Of a stretch of 64,000 nt of DNA, positions 1 through 11,340 are shown piece by piece (the first letter of the stretch is position 1; each line of letters starts with the position of its first letter). The notes under the pieces are model-generated. The model had not been told where the DNA came from and did no database searches. It saw nothing but the letters and a program-made list of their open reading frames with translations. The position numbers were made by a program, and so were the translations under genes. Location: the NCBI RefSeq assembly GCF_000143415.4, contig NW_003314261.1:5658866-5722865 (forward strand). Direction: 5' to 3'. This stretch comes from Selaginella moellendorffii. Its lineage: Eukaryota > Streptophyta > Lycopodiopsida > Selaginellales > Selaginellaceae.

Positions 1-550
1 AAGGATTTGTTGCTCACCATGGAAGATCCTAAGGACCTATCGGATGCCATCAACAAAGCTGTTCAATGTGATTGTCTCTTTGAGCATCGTCAGGAAAGTC
101 GCTGTGCCACTGTTTTTCCGTCCAAGACTCAAGAATCCCAGCTTGAGTCTTCGGGGCATACTCCTGAACCTACTGCTCCGGTCCCGATGGATATTTCTGG
201 TACTCCCCGACTCATCAAAGGGAAGTTGAGTCCTGCTGAGAAGCAACGTCGAATATCTCATAATCTTTGCCTCTATTGTGCTGATCCTAATCACAAAGTA
301 GCTATGTGTCCCAAGAAGCCTCCCCGACTACTCGAGTTCACTCTGCCTCAAAATCCACCTTTGTTGCAGTCGGGAAACGACCCTGTCCAAACAGAGTAGG
401 AGCTGTCTATTTGGACTCCCCATATAAAAATCACTTTTCTTCTTTATTAAGCTCCTCACCACCTTTCATCAAAGCCACCACCAATTCCCGCAACTTTCGC
501 GTCCCATGTCTCCTTTCTTTCATCGGACAATTAGGACTCAAGGCTCTGGC
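1..550 (+). pseudogene. Ty3/gypsy element 1, gag and start of protease (5' part of a split element)
   Basis: The frame from 7 to 399 encodes the C-terminal part of a Gag protein. It has a proline/serine-rich stretch and then a zinc-knuckle-like motif (C-L-Y-C ... H ... C-P, about residues 88-101). Gag binds element RNA and builds the particle. The frame is open from the window edge, so the N-terminus lies outside. A TAG ends the Gag frame at 397. Another frame at about 490-550 reads toward a retropepsin, ending in ...LKALA just before 551. The matching continuation, LLDSGATSCF, begins at 42,976. This piece is therefore the upstream half of an element split by a 42-kb insertion. Several stops make it a relic. 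Confidence 0.8.
546..550 (+). repeat. Left target-site duplication (CTGGC) of the 42-kb nested insertion
   Basis: CTGGC abuts the first LTR base at 551. The counterpart at 42,971-42,975 is CTAGC, a single transition away. Joining the flanks gives GCT CTG GCA CTA CTA GAC, which restores the protease frame. Confidence 0.7.
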
Positions 551-1058
551 TATAGTGCACCTGAATTTGGAGCCAAACTCCAAGCCTGTTGCACTACAAA
601 CGAGGGTCTGGTACAATCCCACGAGCACTAGCTCCCTGTATCCAGCATCTGCATGCAAAATGGTGTCAGACGGAGTCTGGCACAATTTTGGCATACTGGT
701 GGCCTAATGCGAGGAGGAGGGTACTCCACCGACTAGAGTAGCATGGAGCTTGGGCTTAGACCCAAGCCAGACGCAGAACAAGGAGCGACACAGCCTAGTG
801 GGAGCCAAACTAATGTCTCAGGTGGTCGGACATGCATTCCAACCACTATCCCTACTATACATTTGGAACCCCCCACAGCCCCCCCCCTCTTGAGGGACAC
901 ACGCTTTGGGCTTTCACCCCAAGCCTCCCTTAGTACCAAGTTAGTCTCTGGGACAAGTCTGAAACTTACTAAATATGGGACCGAAATGAGACCAACACTA
1001 AGGGCATGATAGCGAGGGTGTTTGGCAGACACGGTAAGCTATCATCCGGCGATATTGA

Positions 1059-1062
1059 GGGA
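1059..1062. repeat. Target-site duplication GGGA, left of transposon A
   Basis: GGGA precedes the left TIR and recurs at 5,233-5,236 after the right TIR. Unoccupied paralogous LTRs near 11,950, 42,675 and 58,960 show a single GGGA in the context TTGAGGGACT or TTGAGGGACC. This confirms a 4-bp duplication. Confidence 0.85.
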
Positions 1063-1086
1063 AAGCTCTATTTCGTTAAAGTGGGA
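1063..1086 (+). repeat. Left terminal inverted repeat of transposon A
   Basis: 24 bp, identical to the reverse complement of 5,209-5,232 and to the left TIR of element B at 15,309-15,332. Similarity between the two ends of A stops after these 24 bp. Confidence 0.92.
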
Positions 1087-1722
1087 TTTATTCAGTAAAA
1101 TAGGACTAGGTACAAATTTTCAAGTATTTGAAAATGACGTGAAATTATATGTTTTTTGTCCAGGGGCTAGACATATCTGGGGCATGGTGACTAGCGCGGT
1201 GACTTTGTGTCCAGACTGAGTCCATCTGGTTGTATAATAAATCTCATTGTCAAGGTGAACAAGCCGAATCTGAAGCTAAAGAAGAGCGATGGCATGCGCG
1301 CACACACTATTTGTTTGTTCATTGAGCGTGTGGTGAGCTTTCCAAGATGAACGTCATTCCTATTAGCCAGATATATAACTTAATGGTAAGAACATTTAGA
1401 TATTATTCAATGTTATCTTTTTCTAACGAATCTAATTGTGAAGGTGTAGCAAGAGGCATTGCTAGTCTGGAGAAGTCATTTAACTCATTTGACCCTTAGT
1501 GTATTTTCATGAAACTAAATAACATTCATATTATTAAGGAATTTCTCTAGTACCTTTTTTTTACGACATAGAGGCTTGCATTTCTTTCAAAGGTGATTTA
1601 GTAAAAGGCCTGAGGGCACATGCCATTCTATTTCTCAGACCGGTATTAAGATATACTAGTGCAAAGGGAAAAAGGTATTTGGTGATCAAGTAAATGGCAT
1701 GAGGGCACACGCCATTATAAGC

Positions 1723-2034
1723 CTAAGCGCTAGTGGACACCTCCTTTTTGGTACTCTCAACAGTACTATCATCCTTCTTTGGGTCAGTTGTTTTGCTTTG
1801 GATTGTTGTCTCTGACGTTACTGGGGCGTTCTCGATAGTTGTTAATGTTGCCGTTTGTTTAGAAAAATGATCACCTGGAGTATAGTACGGGGAGTTTGGA
1901 AGACTTATATATTCTACATCTTCACCTATCTCCTTCTCCGTCTCCTTTTCTGCCTCACTTACAGATTTTGTGCTTACGCTCTTCACCCTAAAATATGGAG
2001 TTCGTTGTGTTATAAAAGGAAACCAACACACACG
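1723..2034 (-). pseudogene. Possible terminal exon of the transposon A transposase
   Basis: The minus-strand frame to 1,723 codes for an S/T/E/K-rich tail (repeated EKE, then SETTIQSKTTDPKKDD, ending STSA). A good 3' splice site (pyrimidine tract then TTGCAG) falls just before 2,034, so an exon of about 104 codons is plausible. It lies downstream of the transposase C-terminal exon at 2,685-3,446. Element B lacks this segment. No domain is recognised, and the exon call rests only on splice-site quality and position. Confidence 0.35.
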
Positions 2035-2684
2035 CTGCAAGGGAATGATGGTACATAAAGCACGTAAGCCCACAATATGGGTTTATGTGCCATTAATATG
2101 GGCCACACGCCATATTATTAGATTTATGCACGTGTGATTGGTAAATGCATATGTCACATCATCTTTGTTTTACCTCACACACTATATCAGGCCTAATGAA
2201 CCATATCACATGTGCGCACATGCTATATATATGGAGAAGTATTATGCAAGGATAGAAAAATTCAATGCATGATTGTGGAGAGCAATGGCATGAAGCCACA
2301 TGCTAAATAACATTTTAGAGAAAGAATTAAAATAGAAACATGCAAACAGTACTGAGTGGACCAAGACTTAGAAGTGCACAATTGAATGAGGTATTTCTAA
2401 TAAATATTTCACTCACCTCATATAGGAATGGCTACCACTCTCAAATGGCATATCGCCTCATGCCATCACCTCGCAATTTGTTATAACAATCCGATGAATT
2501 CATATTCGGCTTGTTCACCTTGAACTTTAAGTAAGATTTGCTAGAACAACTAAGAATTTATACTTGTTATTTGTATCATCTCACCTAGGAATGGCGTAAG
2601 GCCACATGCCATCACACCTCCTCTGATTCAGATTCGGATTGTTCACCTTGAAATAAAATACATTAGAAACTTAGTAAAGGAATA

Positions 2685-3446
2685 TTAATGAATCTCACCT
2701 TGAACCCGGGTTATGAATGCTCTTGCTGCATCTCTTGCATGGTCTGGCAAGGTGATGGTGGCACTTTGCTTCCGCATCCAACCATGCACAACATTATCCA
2801 CCGATATGCTTATGCTGGGATCCCTTGGATTCAGCACCCATCTCTTTTCTAGGCAATCCTTCGTATATCCGGAACTTGGCTTGAACCACTCCACAGTTAC
2901 ATTGAAGGAGTTAGTTTCCGCATCCTCCTCTGCATCAGTGATGCAGCGCCCCACCCATATCATTTGTTTTTTATTACTGGGTCTGACAAGCACGACCATT
3001 CCTTTGCAGACCTGTACTGGATTGAATGCTGAATCCGGCTTCTTGTTCCTCGGCCCACAATAGTGATCCTCAACATCGTTATCTGTCACTGCATTTCCAG
3101 AGGACATTGTTCCGCTACTATCTGGTGCTCTGGGTTCTGGCCAAAAGGACTCTTCCAATTCTTCATATACAACCGGCCCATTTTGGATAGCAGATATAAT
3201 CTTCTCCCAGTATTCGAGCAAAGGCTTGCACCTCTGAAAATAGGATTCTCCACCAAACACCAACCCCCTCTTCCAGAAGGCAATATGCTGTCTAATCCCG
3301 GCCACTATACTTTCCTGGTCTTTGAGTCCATCCGGGTGCATCGGCCGTGGGGAACCCTGAGGAATCATAGGTTCCCCAGTTATGGGATCTCTCTTGAAGA
3401 GTTCAATGCCGTCCACTGGCAGCCACACTGTGTCCCATTCTCTCAT
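2685..3446 (-). pseudogene. Transposase C-terminal part (DUF7869-type element protein)
   Basis: This 253-residue open frame is rich in W and P. It has an acidic middle, then a module containing GMVVLVRP and WVGRC followed by WFKPSSGY, suggestive of a small beta-barrel reader-like domain as found behind the catalytic core in plant and algal DUF7869-type transposases (from memory). The frame runs off into GEIH and a stop. A GTGAGA donor just before the stop (about 2,692) suggests the exon ends there and continues near 2,655 and 2,034. Upstream (beyond 3,446) the homology ends abruptly and the catalytic core is missing. That core survives in element B at 21,185-22,645. Product inferred from the element context; moderate confidence. 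Confidence 0.5.
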
Positions 3447-4790
3447 CCAACTGACAGTGACGTATCCAACTCATCCAACGTATCCAACTGACGGTGACCA
3501 GGTGCCATTGGACCCGCATGAGGCCACCCCAGCCGCCGAGCCGGTCGTATCCTCATTTCCAACAGACTCAACGTATGCCCAATCGTCTGATTACGTGCCA
3601 TTGGAACCTCCCTACACCCCCCCTGCTGCCTATTCGGTCATGTCCACTTTGCCAACGGAGGCACCAGTTGAAATGGCGTGTGATCACACGCCATCGGAAC
3701 CACCCCATGCCACTGTTGAGCTAGTTGTACCAGAGTCTACAGCTGAAATGGCATGTGCCCACACGCCATCGGATGCAATTGACCCCACATTGTAGAGGAG
3801 AGTATTTCCGCCCTTCACATTTCCTCGACCAAAACCCTCTCAACGACCATCGGGAGCACCATTCGCTAATATTGTAGATGGTAAAATTGACTTGTACCAT
3901 TTTTTATGCTGATGCATTTCATTTCAGAGTCACGGCGAAGGTACTGTATCGTTTTTGATCTAAACGGTGTCCTTTTCTCCCATGAGCGTGGCTCGTCCTC
4001 GAATGTCACTACACCATCCAAAGCCTGCGGTCGCAAGTTGGTCAAAAGAGACAGATTCACATTAATCACATGGGAGAAACTACGGGATCTAATAATGACC
4101 ATGCGACACTTAAAACAGAGGGCCGGGTTCAATTTGCAATTGGGAGTTTGGATATCTATGATGCGCCACAATGCATTAACGTTGCTACAGATGATGCACG
4201 ATCAGACGCGAGTAATATTACCATTTGACTTTCTCCTAACGTAGGAGGATTGCTTGACTATGGTCCATGTGAGGGGTAGCAAGCCCATCTTCGTCAAGCC
4301 AGAGGCTGTAGTGATGAACCGGACTGCTAGGTCAAGTGAAATCCTCATCATCGATGACTCGCCGACTAAAACTGCAGCGAACACGCACACATATGCAGTG
4401 CACCCCATCTCTTGCAGTATGGAAACTAGGGAGAAGAAACTATATGTTTTGGGGGACCTTGCAAAACGGCTTGGAGCGATGGTGATAGAGAACCGGCTAG
4501 TCCAGGAGGTGGCTGCAGAAATCAACCAAATGGCAGATGGAACGGTATATCAGAAGCCATTTGATCGGACAGACACCAGTCATCATTTATGGCATGTATA
4601 TTGTCTAGCCAAGCACTATCCACATCTCCATAATCTGCTCAACCGGATGGGTTCTTCGACCACTGAACATGAGCGTGGACGTATTAGAGAAGAGATGGCA
4701 TTACTATTGGGTTTAAATCCTGATAGTGTGGAGAGTGATGAAATTCCAAGATTATTGTATAAGCGTTGGAGGGAAAAAATAACAGTCTGA
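3382..4790 (+). pseudogene. FCP1/NIF-like HAD phosphatase cargo gene of transposon A, fused to the shared element tail
   Basis: A proline-rich N-terminal stretch (repeats of PLEPP and PSEPP, about 3,495-3,790) leads to a 47-nt GT-AG intron (3,881-3,927) that joins in frame. The next exon begins with YCIVFDLNGVL, the HAD motif I of plant FCP1/NIF-type phosphatases, followed by GVWISMMRHNALTLL and, near 4,345, LIIDDSPTKT, the HAD motif III. Such enzymes dephosphorylate phosphoserine proteins such as the RNA polymerase II tail. Motif I reads D-L-N-G, not D-x-D-G, so catalysis is uncertain. In-frame TAG codons occur at 3,793 and 4,242; each is one C-to-T change from CAG. From about residue TSHHLWHVY (4,574) to the stop at 4,790 the sequence equals the C-terminus of the ParB-like gene in element B. 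The true 5' end is unclear: the first ~65 bases overlap the transposase on the other strand. Confidence 0.65.
3881..3927 (+). other. 47-nt intron in the HAD cargo gene
   Basis: GTAAAATTG... to ...TTTCATTTCAG. Splicing changes codon GAT-G|AG-TCA and keeps the frame into the HAD motif. The upstream exon is open except for the TAG at 3,793. Confidence 0.6.
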
Positions 4791-5208
4791 GATGGCATGT
4801 ATTTATTTAAAAATGTAACTTATTATGGCATGGGGTTCCATGCCATTGTATTAATATTAAAAGACAATTCTTTGAGAGGATTTGCATTATACTAAAAGTG
4901 TTACAGCATGTTATTGGAAGTCTACGAAGTTGTTTTATTAATAAAGGGAAAGTAAAGATTGAATGGGGACTTGGGCTCCACCTAGACTTGGAGCAACTGA
5001 GCCAATATTAAAAGGATGGAAAGAAATTGGATGACGATGACAAGGAGAAGAGAGAGGTGAAGCAGTGGCAGGGGGAGGAGAAATGATTGAGTAGACATTT
5101 CCTTGTTTAAAATAAAATGGCATGTGCCTCAATGCAGTTGAATTTTGTTATATTTATATACTATATAAAGGTTTGGAAACCTTATTTTACAAGTGGGATA
5201 ATGACAAT

Positions 5209-5232
5209 TCCCACTTTAACGAAATAGAGCTT
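5209..5232 (-). repeat. Right terminal inverted repeat of transposon A
   Basis: Exact reverse complement of 1,063-1,086, followed by the GGGA duplication at 5,233-5,236 and then resumed LTR sequence (CTAATCTCAATACGC). Confidence 0.92.
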
Positions 5233-5523
5233 GGGACTAATCTCAATACGCGAGGGTTCTTGTCACTAGCCAGTGCAAGACATAACGAGACGGGAACTCC
5301 TTACTGGGCTAAGTATGCTTAATTAATAGCACATAGGAATTCCGTCCTTATGCTCGTCTGGTCTAAGTACACTCGAAATGCTTAGTTAACTCCACTAGCA
5401 CAAGAGGGGCTACTAAAGGGATCCAACTGTACCGATCTCTTGCCGTCATGGCAGTAAGGAAAGAGTGTCTGTAAGGACTGGTCGATAAATATCTTTCGAT
5501 ACCTGAAGTCACATTCGCGACAC

Positions 5524-6119
5524 CCTCCCCCCCTTGGGGAAGATCGACGTCCTCGTTGATGCATACCCGAGTCTAGCAAACCGTCAAGGAAACAACTCCG
5601 AAAGTTAACAAAAAGCACACTATGTGGGAAACACACCGACTTAAATGAGTTATGGAACGACCTCTTCCTCTACGTCCAAAGACGTTAAGACTCAGACACC
5701 CTCCAGCCATCACCGACAAGGAAATGACTAACAAAGTTAGCCACCCTTGTTGCTCGGCTTACAAAGGAATGATATATCCCTGCCCGCAGGAGCATAGGGA
5801 GAAGGCCAGAGGCCCAACTGCCCCTGAGCAAGAAATCAACCCCGTCGGGAAAATTTAGACAACTATTATAAACTGGCAGATTAAGTTGTTTACACGACCA
5901 CGCCCCTTTTCAAAAATGAGTCATCGAGAGAGAGGCGGGGACTTGTGATCAGTCTATAATAGGTATCCCCATGGTTATGGATTGGACCCATGCACCAAAA
6001 TGCCGAAGTCAGCCTGCCAAAACTGACCCAAGTACTATCGAATGAAAATGACACTTTAATTTATAAAAATATATGTGTTTTATTGATTTGCAAGATTTAT
6101 TACAAGATTTTTACAAAAG
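5524..6119. other. 3' untranslated interior of chromovirus R-A
   Basis: No gene is seen. On the minus strand this lies between the integrase/chromodomain stop and the 3' LTR. The purine tract complementary to 5,524-5,540 directly abuts the LTR. Confidence 0.5.
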
Positions 6120-7171
6120 CTAATCTTTATTACTATTCTCATACTCCGTGACAAGCTCACAAGCATGGACAAGATTACTAAGAGGCTCCCAAGTTGATTC
6201 ATAAGTTGGGTAACCTTTCCACTTAACAAGATATTCCTTCACACGAGCCCGTCTCCGGATCCGGGAATCCAAGATAGTTTCCACTTTGTATTCAGGTTCA
6301 CCGTCCACAACGTCTGGTGGCAGACGAATCTCCCTTTGACGTGCAACATCCATAGTGTAAGGAGCTAATAGATTGGCATGAAATACATTATGAACATTGT
6401 ACATCTCCGCAGGTAGATCCAACCAATAGGATACATCACCAATGCGTTTTAGCACCCGATAGGGTCCAACATATCTCAGCAAGAGCTTCCGAGATAAAGA
6501 TCCCTTAATATTCAAGTTCCGGGAAGATAGCCACACCTGATCTCCCACTTGATAGGATACATCCCGATGATGCTGATCCTTATCACATTGATACCTATCC
6601 TGAGCTTTGCCCATCGCCTCGGTAGCTTTAGACCAACCTTGGCGTAGCTGCTCCACATAAGTTTCAACGGCTGGGACCAATACTTTGGTCATTGGTTTTG
6701 GTATAACAATCTGTTGAGGAACCCTACAAGCATTCCCTTGCAACATCTCCCATGGAGAATAGCCTATAGTGCTGTGAAATGTGTTGTTATAACAGATTTC
6801 TGCTGTGTCTAAATGCTCAACCCAATCGTGTTGATCCGCCGCGACATAGTACCACAGATAATCCTCAACTTGAGCATTCACGTGTTTGGTCTGCCCATCA
6901 GTTTGAGGACGATAAGCTGTACTAAACTTTAACTTGGTACCAAACAAGTGGAACAGCGTGCCCCAAAACTTCCCCGTAAACCTCAAATCCCTATTTGAGA
7001 TTATCTCTTCAGGAGACCATGAACTCGCACTACTTTATGGAAAAAGAGCTTTGCTACTTGTGTCACATTCACTATTCCCACAGTTGGAATGAAGTGTGCA
7101 ATCTTTAACAACCGATCCACAACCACCATCAAAGTATCATAACCCTTAGACTTCGGCAAGCAAGTGATGAA
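6120..7171 (-). pseudogene. Chromovirus R-A integrase core end, GPY-like module and chromodomain
   Basis: The frame 6,986 to 6,120 starts inside the integrase core (FTGKFWGTLFHLFGTKLKFS, YRPQTDGQT), with the last catalytic Glu region altered (TKHVNAQVED where TER/E is usual). It continues through the GPY-like barrel (KLLLRYVGPYRVLKRIG, VFHANLLAPY). It ends in a clear chromodomain (YKVETILDSR, VKEYLVKWKGYPTYESTWEP). The chromodomain tethers integration to methylated histone H3 and marks a Ty3 chromovirus. A short upstream piece (7,001-7,171) holds LMVVVDRLLKIAHF, out of frame with the rest. It is broken at 7,172 by a TRIM and resumes at 7,765. Confidence 0.9.
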
Positions 7172-7764
7172 TGTAAGCTCCTGAGTTTGGACTTCCCGGG
7201 AGGTCACCCAGCCCAGTACTATTCTAACCCAAGGACGCTTAACTCCAACTATCCCAAGACCCTTAACCGATTGGAAAAGGGGGTGCACTCTTGTTCATGG
7301 GCCCTTTCCCTCTATATTTGAACCCCATGGATCATCTCTCAAGTCGTTCTCTTTGGTTGCTTACAATCCACCACGCTTCCCTGCAAGTTCACGCCCTCGT
7401 GAACGGAAGCTGAGAGCCGCAGCTCTCCCGAGAGCCCCGCTCTCTTGACACCCTACCCCTCGGGTCGAGCCCAGCGGGAGCAAACTGGACTAGCCAGATG
7501 TCAATCAACATGTGGTGTGATTCCCTTAGCCAACCAACAGAGTCGGACCCGAGACCTCTCCGATACCAAATGTAAGCTCCTGAGTTTGGACTTCCCGGGA
7601 GGTCACCCAGCCCAGTACTATTCTAACCCAAGGACGCTTAACTCCAACTATCCCAAGACCCTTAACCGATTGGAAAAGGGGGTGCACTCTTGTTCATGGG
7701 CCCTTTCCCTCTATATTTGAACCCCATGGATCATCTCTCAAGTTGTTCTCTTTGGTTGCTTACA
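7172..7764 (-). mobile_element. Complete TRIM retrotransposon T1 (593 bp)
   Basis: Two 194-bp LTRs (7,172-7,365 and 7,571-7,764; TGTAAGCTCC...TTGCTTACA) flank a ~205-bp interior with no coding capacity. A perfect 5-bp duplication ATGAA lies at 7,167-7,171 and 7,765-7,769. On the minus strand a primer-binding site like that for initiator tRNA-Met (TTTGGTATCGGAGAGG) abuts the LTR at 7,570. The LTRs are almost identical, so the insertion is young. It interrupts the R-A integrase; the empty site is seen in the paralogue near 42,257-42,300. It must depend on an autonomous partner. Confidence 0.93.
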
Positions 7765-9376
7765 ATGAAATCAAGTGTCACACTTTGAAATGGTTATGCT
7801 GGTGCTGGAATGGACTACAACTTTCCAGCCTGTTTCTCAACTCTGTGCTTACATTGTTGGCATATAGGGCAAGAACGGACATAATTTGCTACATCACCTT
7901 CCATATCAGACCAGAAAAATCCCTTTTTCAATGAAGCTAGAGTCTTTCGCTTCCCACCATGTCCCGCTGCCGGAACATCATGTTGTTCCCGCAGAAATAA
8001 CTACTGCAAATCCTTAGAGGGAAGATACAATCTTTCTTGCTTATAAAATATAAGCCCATCCCAAACTGAGAAGTGAAGCTTCGCATTAGTGCGACTAACA
8101 ACTTTTGCTGCTTCTCTACTAGGGCTCTGCTTCAACAACCCTACACAGCATAAGATTGCCTTCGCCAATGGATCACTTCCATACAAAGCCCGAAAGTCCT
8201 CCAACCAGTTCAAACTGATTGCCGACATTGCCCGGAATTGAGCTTGACGACTCAACGCATCCGGAACAATATTGTCTTTACCAAGGTTATATATAATTTC
8301 AATATCATTTATAGCAAACTTCTCTTGCCAACGAGCCTGCTTCGGCATAAATTTAGGCTACTTAGCAAAGTAGCTCAGTGTGTTACTATCTGTATAAACT
8401 TTGGTGTGTCCACCCAAATAGTGTATCTAGTGTTCCAGGGCTGACACTATAGCAAACATCTCTTTCTCATGTGTTGGCCATCTTTGTTGGGTTTCATCCA
8501 ATTTCTTGGAATAGAATGCAATGGGACAACCATGTCGGCTTAGCATGACACCAACCGCTTTGTCACAATCTTGTTGTAACACGGCACCAATAGCATATCC
8601 AGATGCATCACAATGCACTTCAAAGGGTTTATCAAGATCTAGAATCCTAAGAACATGAACCATAGTCAAATTCTCCTTCAACCATACAAAAGCACGTTGG
8701 CAAGCTGGTGTCCAATGAAATGGAATACTACTCTTCGTCAACTCTGTCAACGAAAGAGCAATTCTTGCAAAATTGCGGAAAAACTTGCGATAATATCCCG
8801 CCAAACCGAGAAAGGAATGAACATCTGATACAGTGGTTGGGACTTCCCAAGACTTCACCACTTCCACCTTCTTTGGATCGACCTCAATCATGCCACCACC
8901 AACTATATGACCGAGAAAGTTTACGTGTAATTGACCAAAAGTGCATTTACTTTCCTTAGCATACAATTTGTGTTCACGCAACTTCTGAAACACTAGCTCC
9001 AAGTGTTTCAAATCATCCTCCAACGTTTCATTGAAGACTAGAACATCGTCGATATAAAGGACAACAAATATGTCCAAATAATCTCTGAATATTCTATCTA
9101 TCATAATGCTGAATGTTGCCAGAGCATTGCATAACCCGAACGGCATGACAAGGAACTAATAAGATCCATACCAAGTCTTAAAGGCTGTCTATTCCACATC
9201 CTGATCTGCCACCCGTATCTGATGATACCCGGACTACAAATCAAGTCGCGTAAAATACTTAGCCTTTAAGAGTTGGTCAAACAAGTCCTCAATGTGAGGC
9301 AAAGGATAACTGTTTTTAACCATGATCTTGTTGAGTACCTGATAGTCAATACACATCCTCATGGTTCCATCCTTTT
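7765..9376 (-). pseudogene. Chromovirus R-A reverse transcriptase, RNase H and integrase N-terminus
   Basis: From 9,146 down the frame shows MPFGLCNALATF, then YIDDVLVF (the RT catalytic YIDD box), GHIVGGG, FLGLAGYYRKF and RNase H with FEVHCDASGYAIGAVLQQ. The next piece (8,348-8,001) has QARWQEKFAINDIEIIY and NIVPDALSRQAQF, the end of RNase H. Below 8,001 is the zinc-binding N-terminus of integrase, in fragments. Sequence 9,147-9,376 still resembles RT fingers/palm but carries stops. The enzyme would copy element RNA into DNA. It is inactive because of stops, and a deletion joins the RT N-terminus (about 9,380) to later sequence. Confidence 0.88.
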
Positions 9377-9980
9377 TTATAACAAAAAGTTCAGACGATA
9401 CAGAGCCTTTGTAGGTGGTTTAGAACCCGGAATAACCTCAATCCGATGATCAACCTCACGGCTAGGAGGTAGCCCTGGCAGTAAATCCTTTGGAAAGATA
9501 TCATGATTCCTCGCTAACAACTCTAATATCTTCTTTGGTACAGGATCAACTCTGTCATCGATTCGAACTAAGTCACCAATACCCTCAGCTTCCATCACTT
9601 GAACCCAAAAGGTCCAACATCCCTTCTTAGCTACTTTTTGAGCGGCCCTCATAGTCAGGAACTTAGCATCCCAATCCTTTAAGGAATGCTTTTGCAACTG
9701 GAAGGACACATCAGGACATCCTTCTGACTTTAATGTGATACGACTTTGTCCAGCACCATAAATCCCTTTTATATACTTGTTGAAGAAATCCATACCAAAC
9801 ACTATATGAAAATCTGGTATCTTCAACACTACCAGGTCCACTCTTTCTTTCCACTTGGATATCTTTATTGGAACATCACTCACAAACTTTTTGGCTACTT
9901 GCCCACCTTCCGCAAACTAGAAGTGCATAGGCGACATTTGCTCAGCATTCAATCCTAACAACTTAACTAAGTCTTCAGAT
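9377..9980 (-). pseudogene. Chromovirus R-A protease end and RT N-terminal linker
   Basis: The frame 9,883 to 9,377 has VVLKIPDFHIVFGMDFFNKY (retropepsin C-terminal part with the GMD motif) and later LLPGLPPSREVDHRIEVIPG, the conserved start of Ty3 RT. Upstream, to about 10,000, is the protease active-site segment, out of frame here. In the sister copies it reads DTEA where active retropepsins have DTGA. The stop at 9,377 follows a small deletion. Confidence 0.8.
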
Positions 9981-10021
9981 ATCACACTGTGCGTAGCTTC
10001 TGTGTCAATCATCACTCGGAT

Positions 10022-11193
10022 TCAGTGTCCACAGACAAAGCCTACCAGATACATCAACGGATCAGTATTTGCATTGACTGCAAGAAAAGCTTGAGGAAAG
10101 CAACGAAAGTTACTCACCTCTTCTTCCTCATAGTCTGCATTGACCAACTTGTCAACCCTTTCGGCTTCACCACCACCATCTTCCCTCATGACATTAACAC
10201 AAGACCTTGTCTTATGCTTGTTAAGACATTCCAAGGACCTGTGTCCCAACTCTCAACAATGGAAGTAATGACCCACACTACCCGTTCTGCTAGGAGCAGG
10301 TTTTGCAAGTTGCTGCTACTTGTACCCACCAGGAGGAGGAACAAAGGGCCTAGGACCAGAAGAAGCTGCTAGTGGTCTCCAACCACCACCACCTTTGTTA
10401 ACCATTGCTTGTGAGCCTCCAGGGTAGAACTTTCTTTCCACCCTCTGTTTCTGTCACCTTGTTTATTCCTAGAATTCCTATTCTTATTTGAGTTACCACC
10501 ATACAGTTGCTAATATTGTTCCATGAGCGAGTGACTAAAGGTAACTTGCTGCATTGCCTCCTTACACTCCAGGTACGTCTTCAGCTTAAACTTCAAAATC
10601 TCATTGTGAGAAAGTGAACTTAAACCTTCCAGGAAATAACTTCAAGCATCTTCATCACTCATATTTGCAATCATAATGGGCTTCTGAGCAAACGCATTTA
10701 ACGTAATGCATGAGGTCCCCTCTACGTCTGCCGCTATGAAATAGTTTTCCATATCACAGACCCAGTCTTCCAAAACCTGATAGTCCCGCATGCCTATGAA
10801 ATTGGGTGGTTTCGGGGGTTTGAACTTTGAAACTCGTGCAACCGGGGGTGGCTGCAGAACTTCATCATCCTCAAAACTTGAAGAGGAGTCCGGTTGCTTA
10901 GGCTTAGCTAGTTTAGCTGCCTCGGCTTCTTTCTTCCTTTTCTTGTTCTCCTTCTTCAATTTGTGAATCTCCGTTCACAAATTCTCGATCTCAACTTCCT
11001 GAGCCGTATGCTGCAGTGTTGTAGTATCTGGCTCTTCCTCTTCTGACTCAGCCTTTGTCTCTTCTGCACCATCTCTAGTAAGAGTTTCCTCCTCTCGATT
11101 CACCCATCTAGAGGTTTCAGCGTCATCAGCACGGTTCTTCTTCACCATCCTACTAGCTGCATGTATGCCCTTTATCAGTAATTGAACATGCAT
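10022..11193 (-). pseudogene. Chromovirus R-A gag
   Basis: The N-terminal part (11,193-10,975) is acidic and ends in a coiled coil that continues after an in-frame TGA (10,975) as a K/E-rich helix. A retrotransposon gag domain follows (GMRDYQVLEDWVCDMENYF). Compared with the right-arm copy (38,110-39,093), about 200 bp of the gag core are deleted after AADV. The zinc-knuckle segment lies at about 10,200-10,300 in broken form. A leader of about 130 bases separates the first Met from the primer-binding site at 11,326-11,340. Confidence 0.82.
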
Positions 11194-11325
11194 ACAACGT
11201 TCTTACCGAATGGTGCAATCCAACTAACTCTACACATGTCGCTTCGGATCTACTAAAAAAGTCTCTGCGTATGCAACTTGAGTCAGAAAATCCGACAAAA
11301 GTTGGATAGAAATCACTGAGACTAT

Positions 11326-11340
11326 TTCTCTAATACCAAA
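11326..11340 (-). promoter_or_regulatory. Primer-binding site of chromovirus R-A
   Basis: Read on the minus strand, TTTGGTATTAGAG follows directly after the LTR end GCTACA. It resembles the 3' end complement of initiator tRNA-Met (TGGTATCAGAG). Confidence 0.7.

Larger units (their letters stand above)
1063..5232. mobile_element. DNA transposon A (4,170 bp; TIRs and 4-bp TSD)
   Basis: The element has perfect 24-bp terminal inverted repeats, AAGCTCTATTTCGTTAAA... at 1,063-1,086 and its reverse complement at 5,209-5,232, flanked by GGGA duplications. It sits in a chromovirus LTR. Inside are the minus-strand C-terminal exons of a transposase (about 1,723-3,446), a plus-strand FCP1-like phosphatase cargo gene (to 4,790), and about eight copies of a 22-bp palindromic motif. 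The left 0.65 kb matches the right end of element B inverted (22,645-23,280). The right 0.66 kb (about 4,574-5,232) matches the left end of B. A is thus an inverted, internally deleted sister of B. Its transposase lacks the N-terminal part, so A should be non-autonomous. Confidence 0.9.
551..5523 (-). mobile_element. Chromovirus (family R) LTR, left end, interrupted by DNA transposon A
   Basis: The LTR sequence runs 551-1,062 and resumes at about 5,237-5,523, about 800 bp in all. It matches the LTRs at 11,341-12,244 and 42,330-42,970. Read on the minus strand it begins TGTCGCGAATGTGACTTC and ends near GCACTATA (GCGCTACA in the better copy). The internal coding region at 6,120-11,193 is on the minus strand, so this is the 3' LTR. 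A purine-rich tract (complement of 5,524-5,540) sits directly at its boundary and serves as the polypurine tract. Confidence 0.75.
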
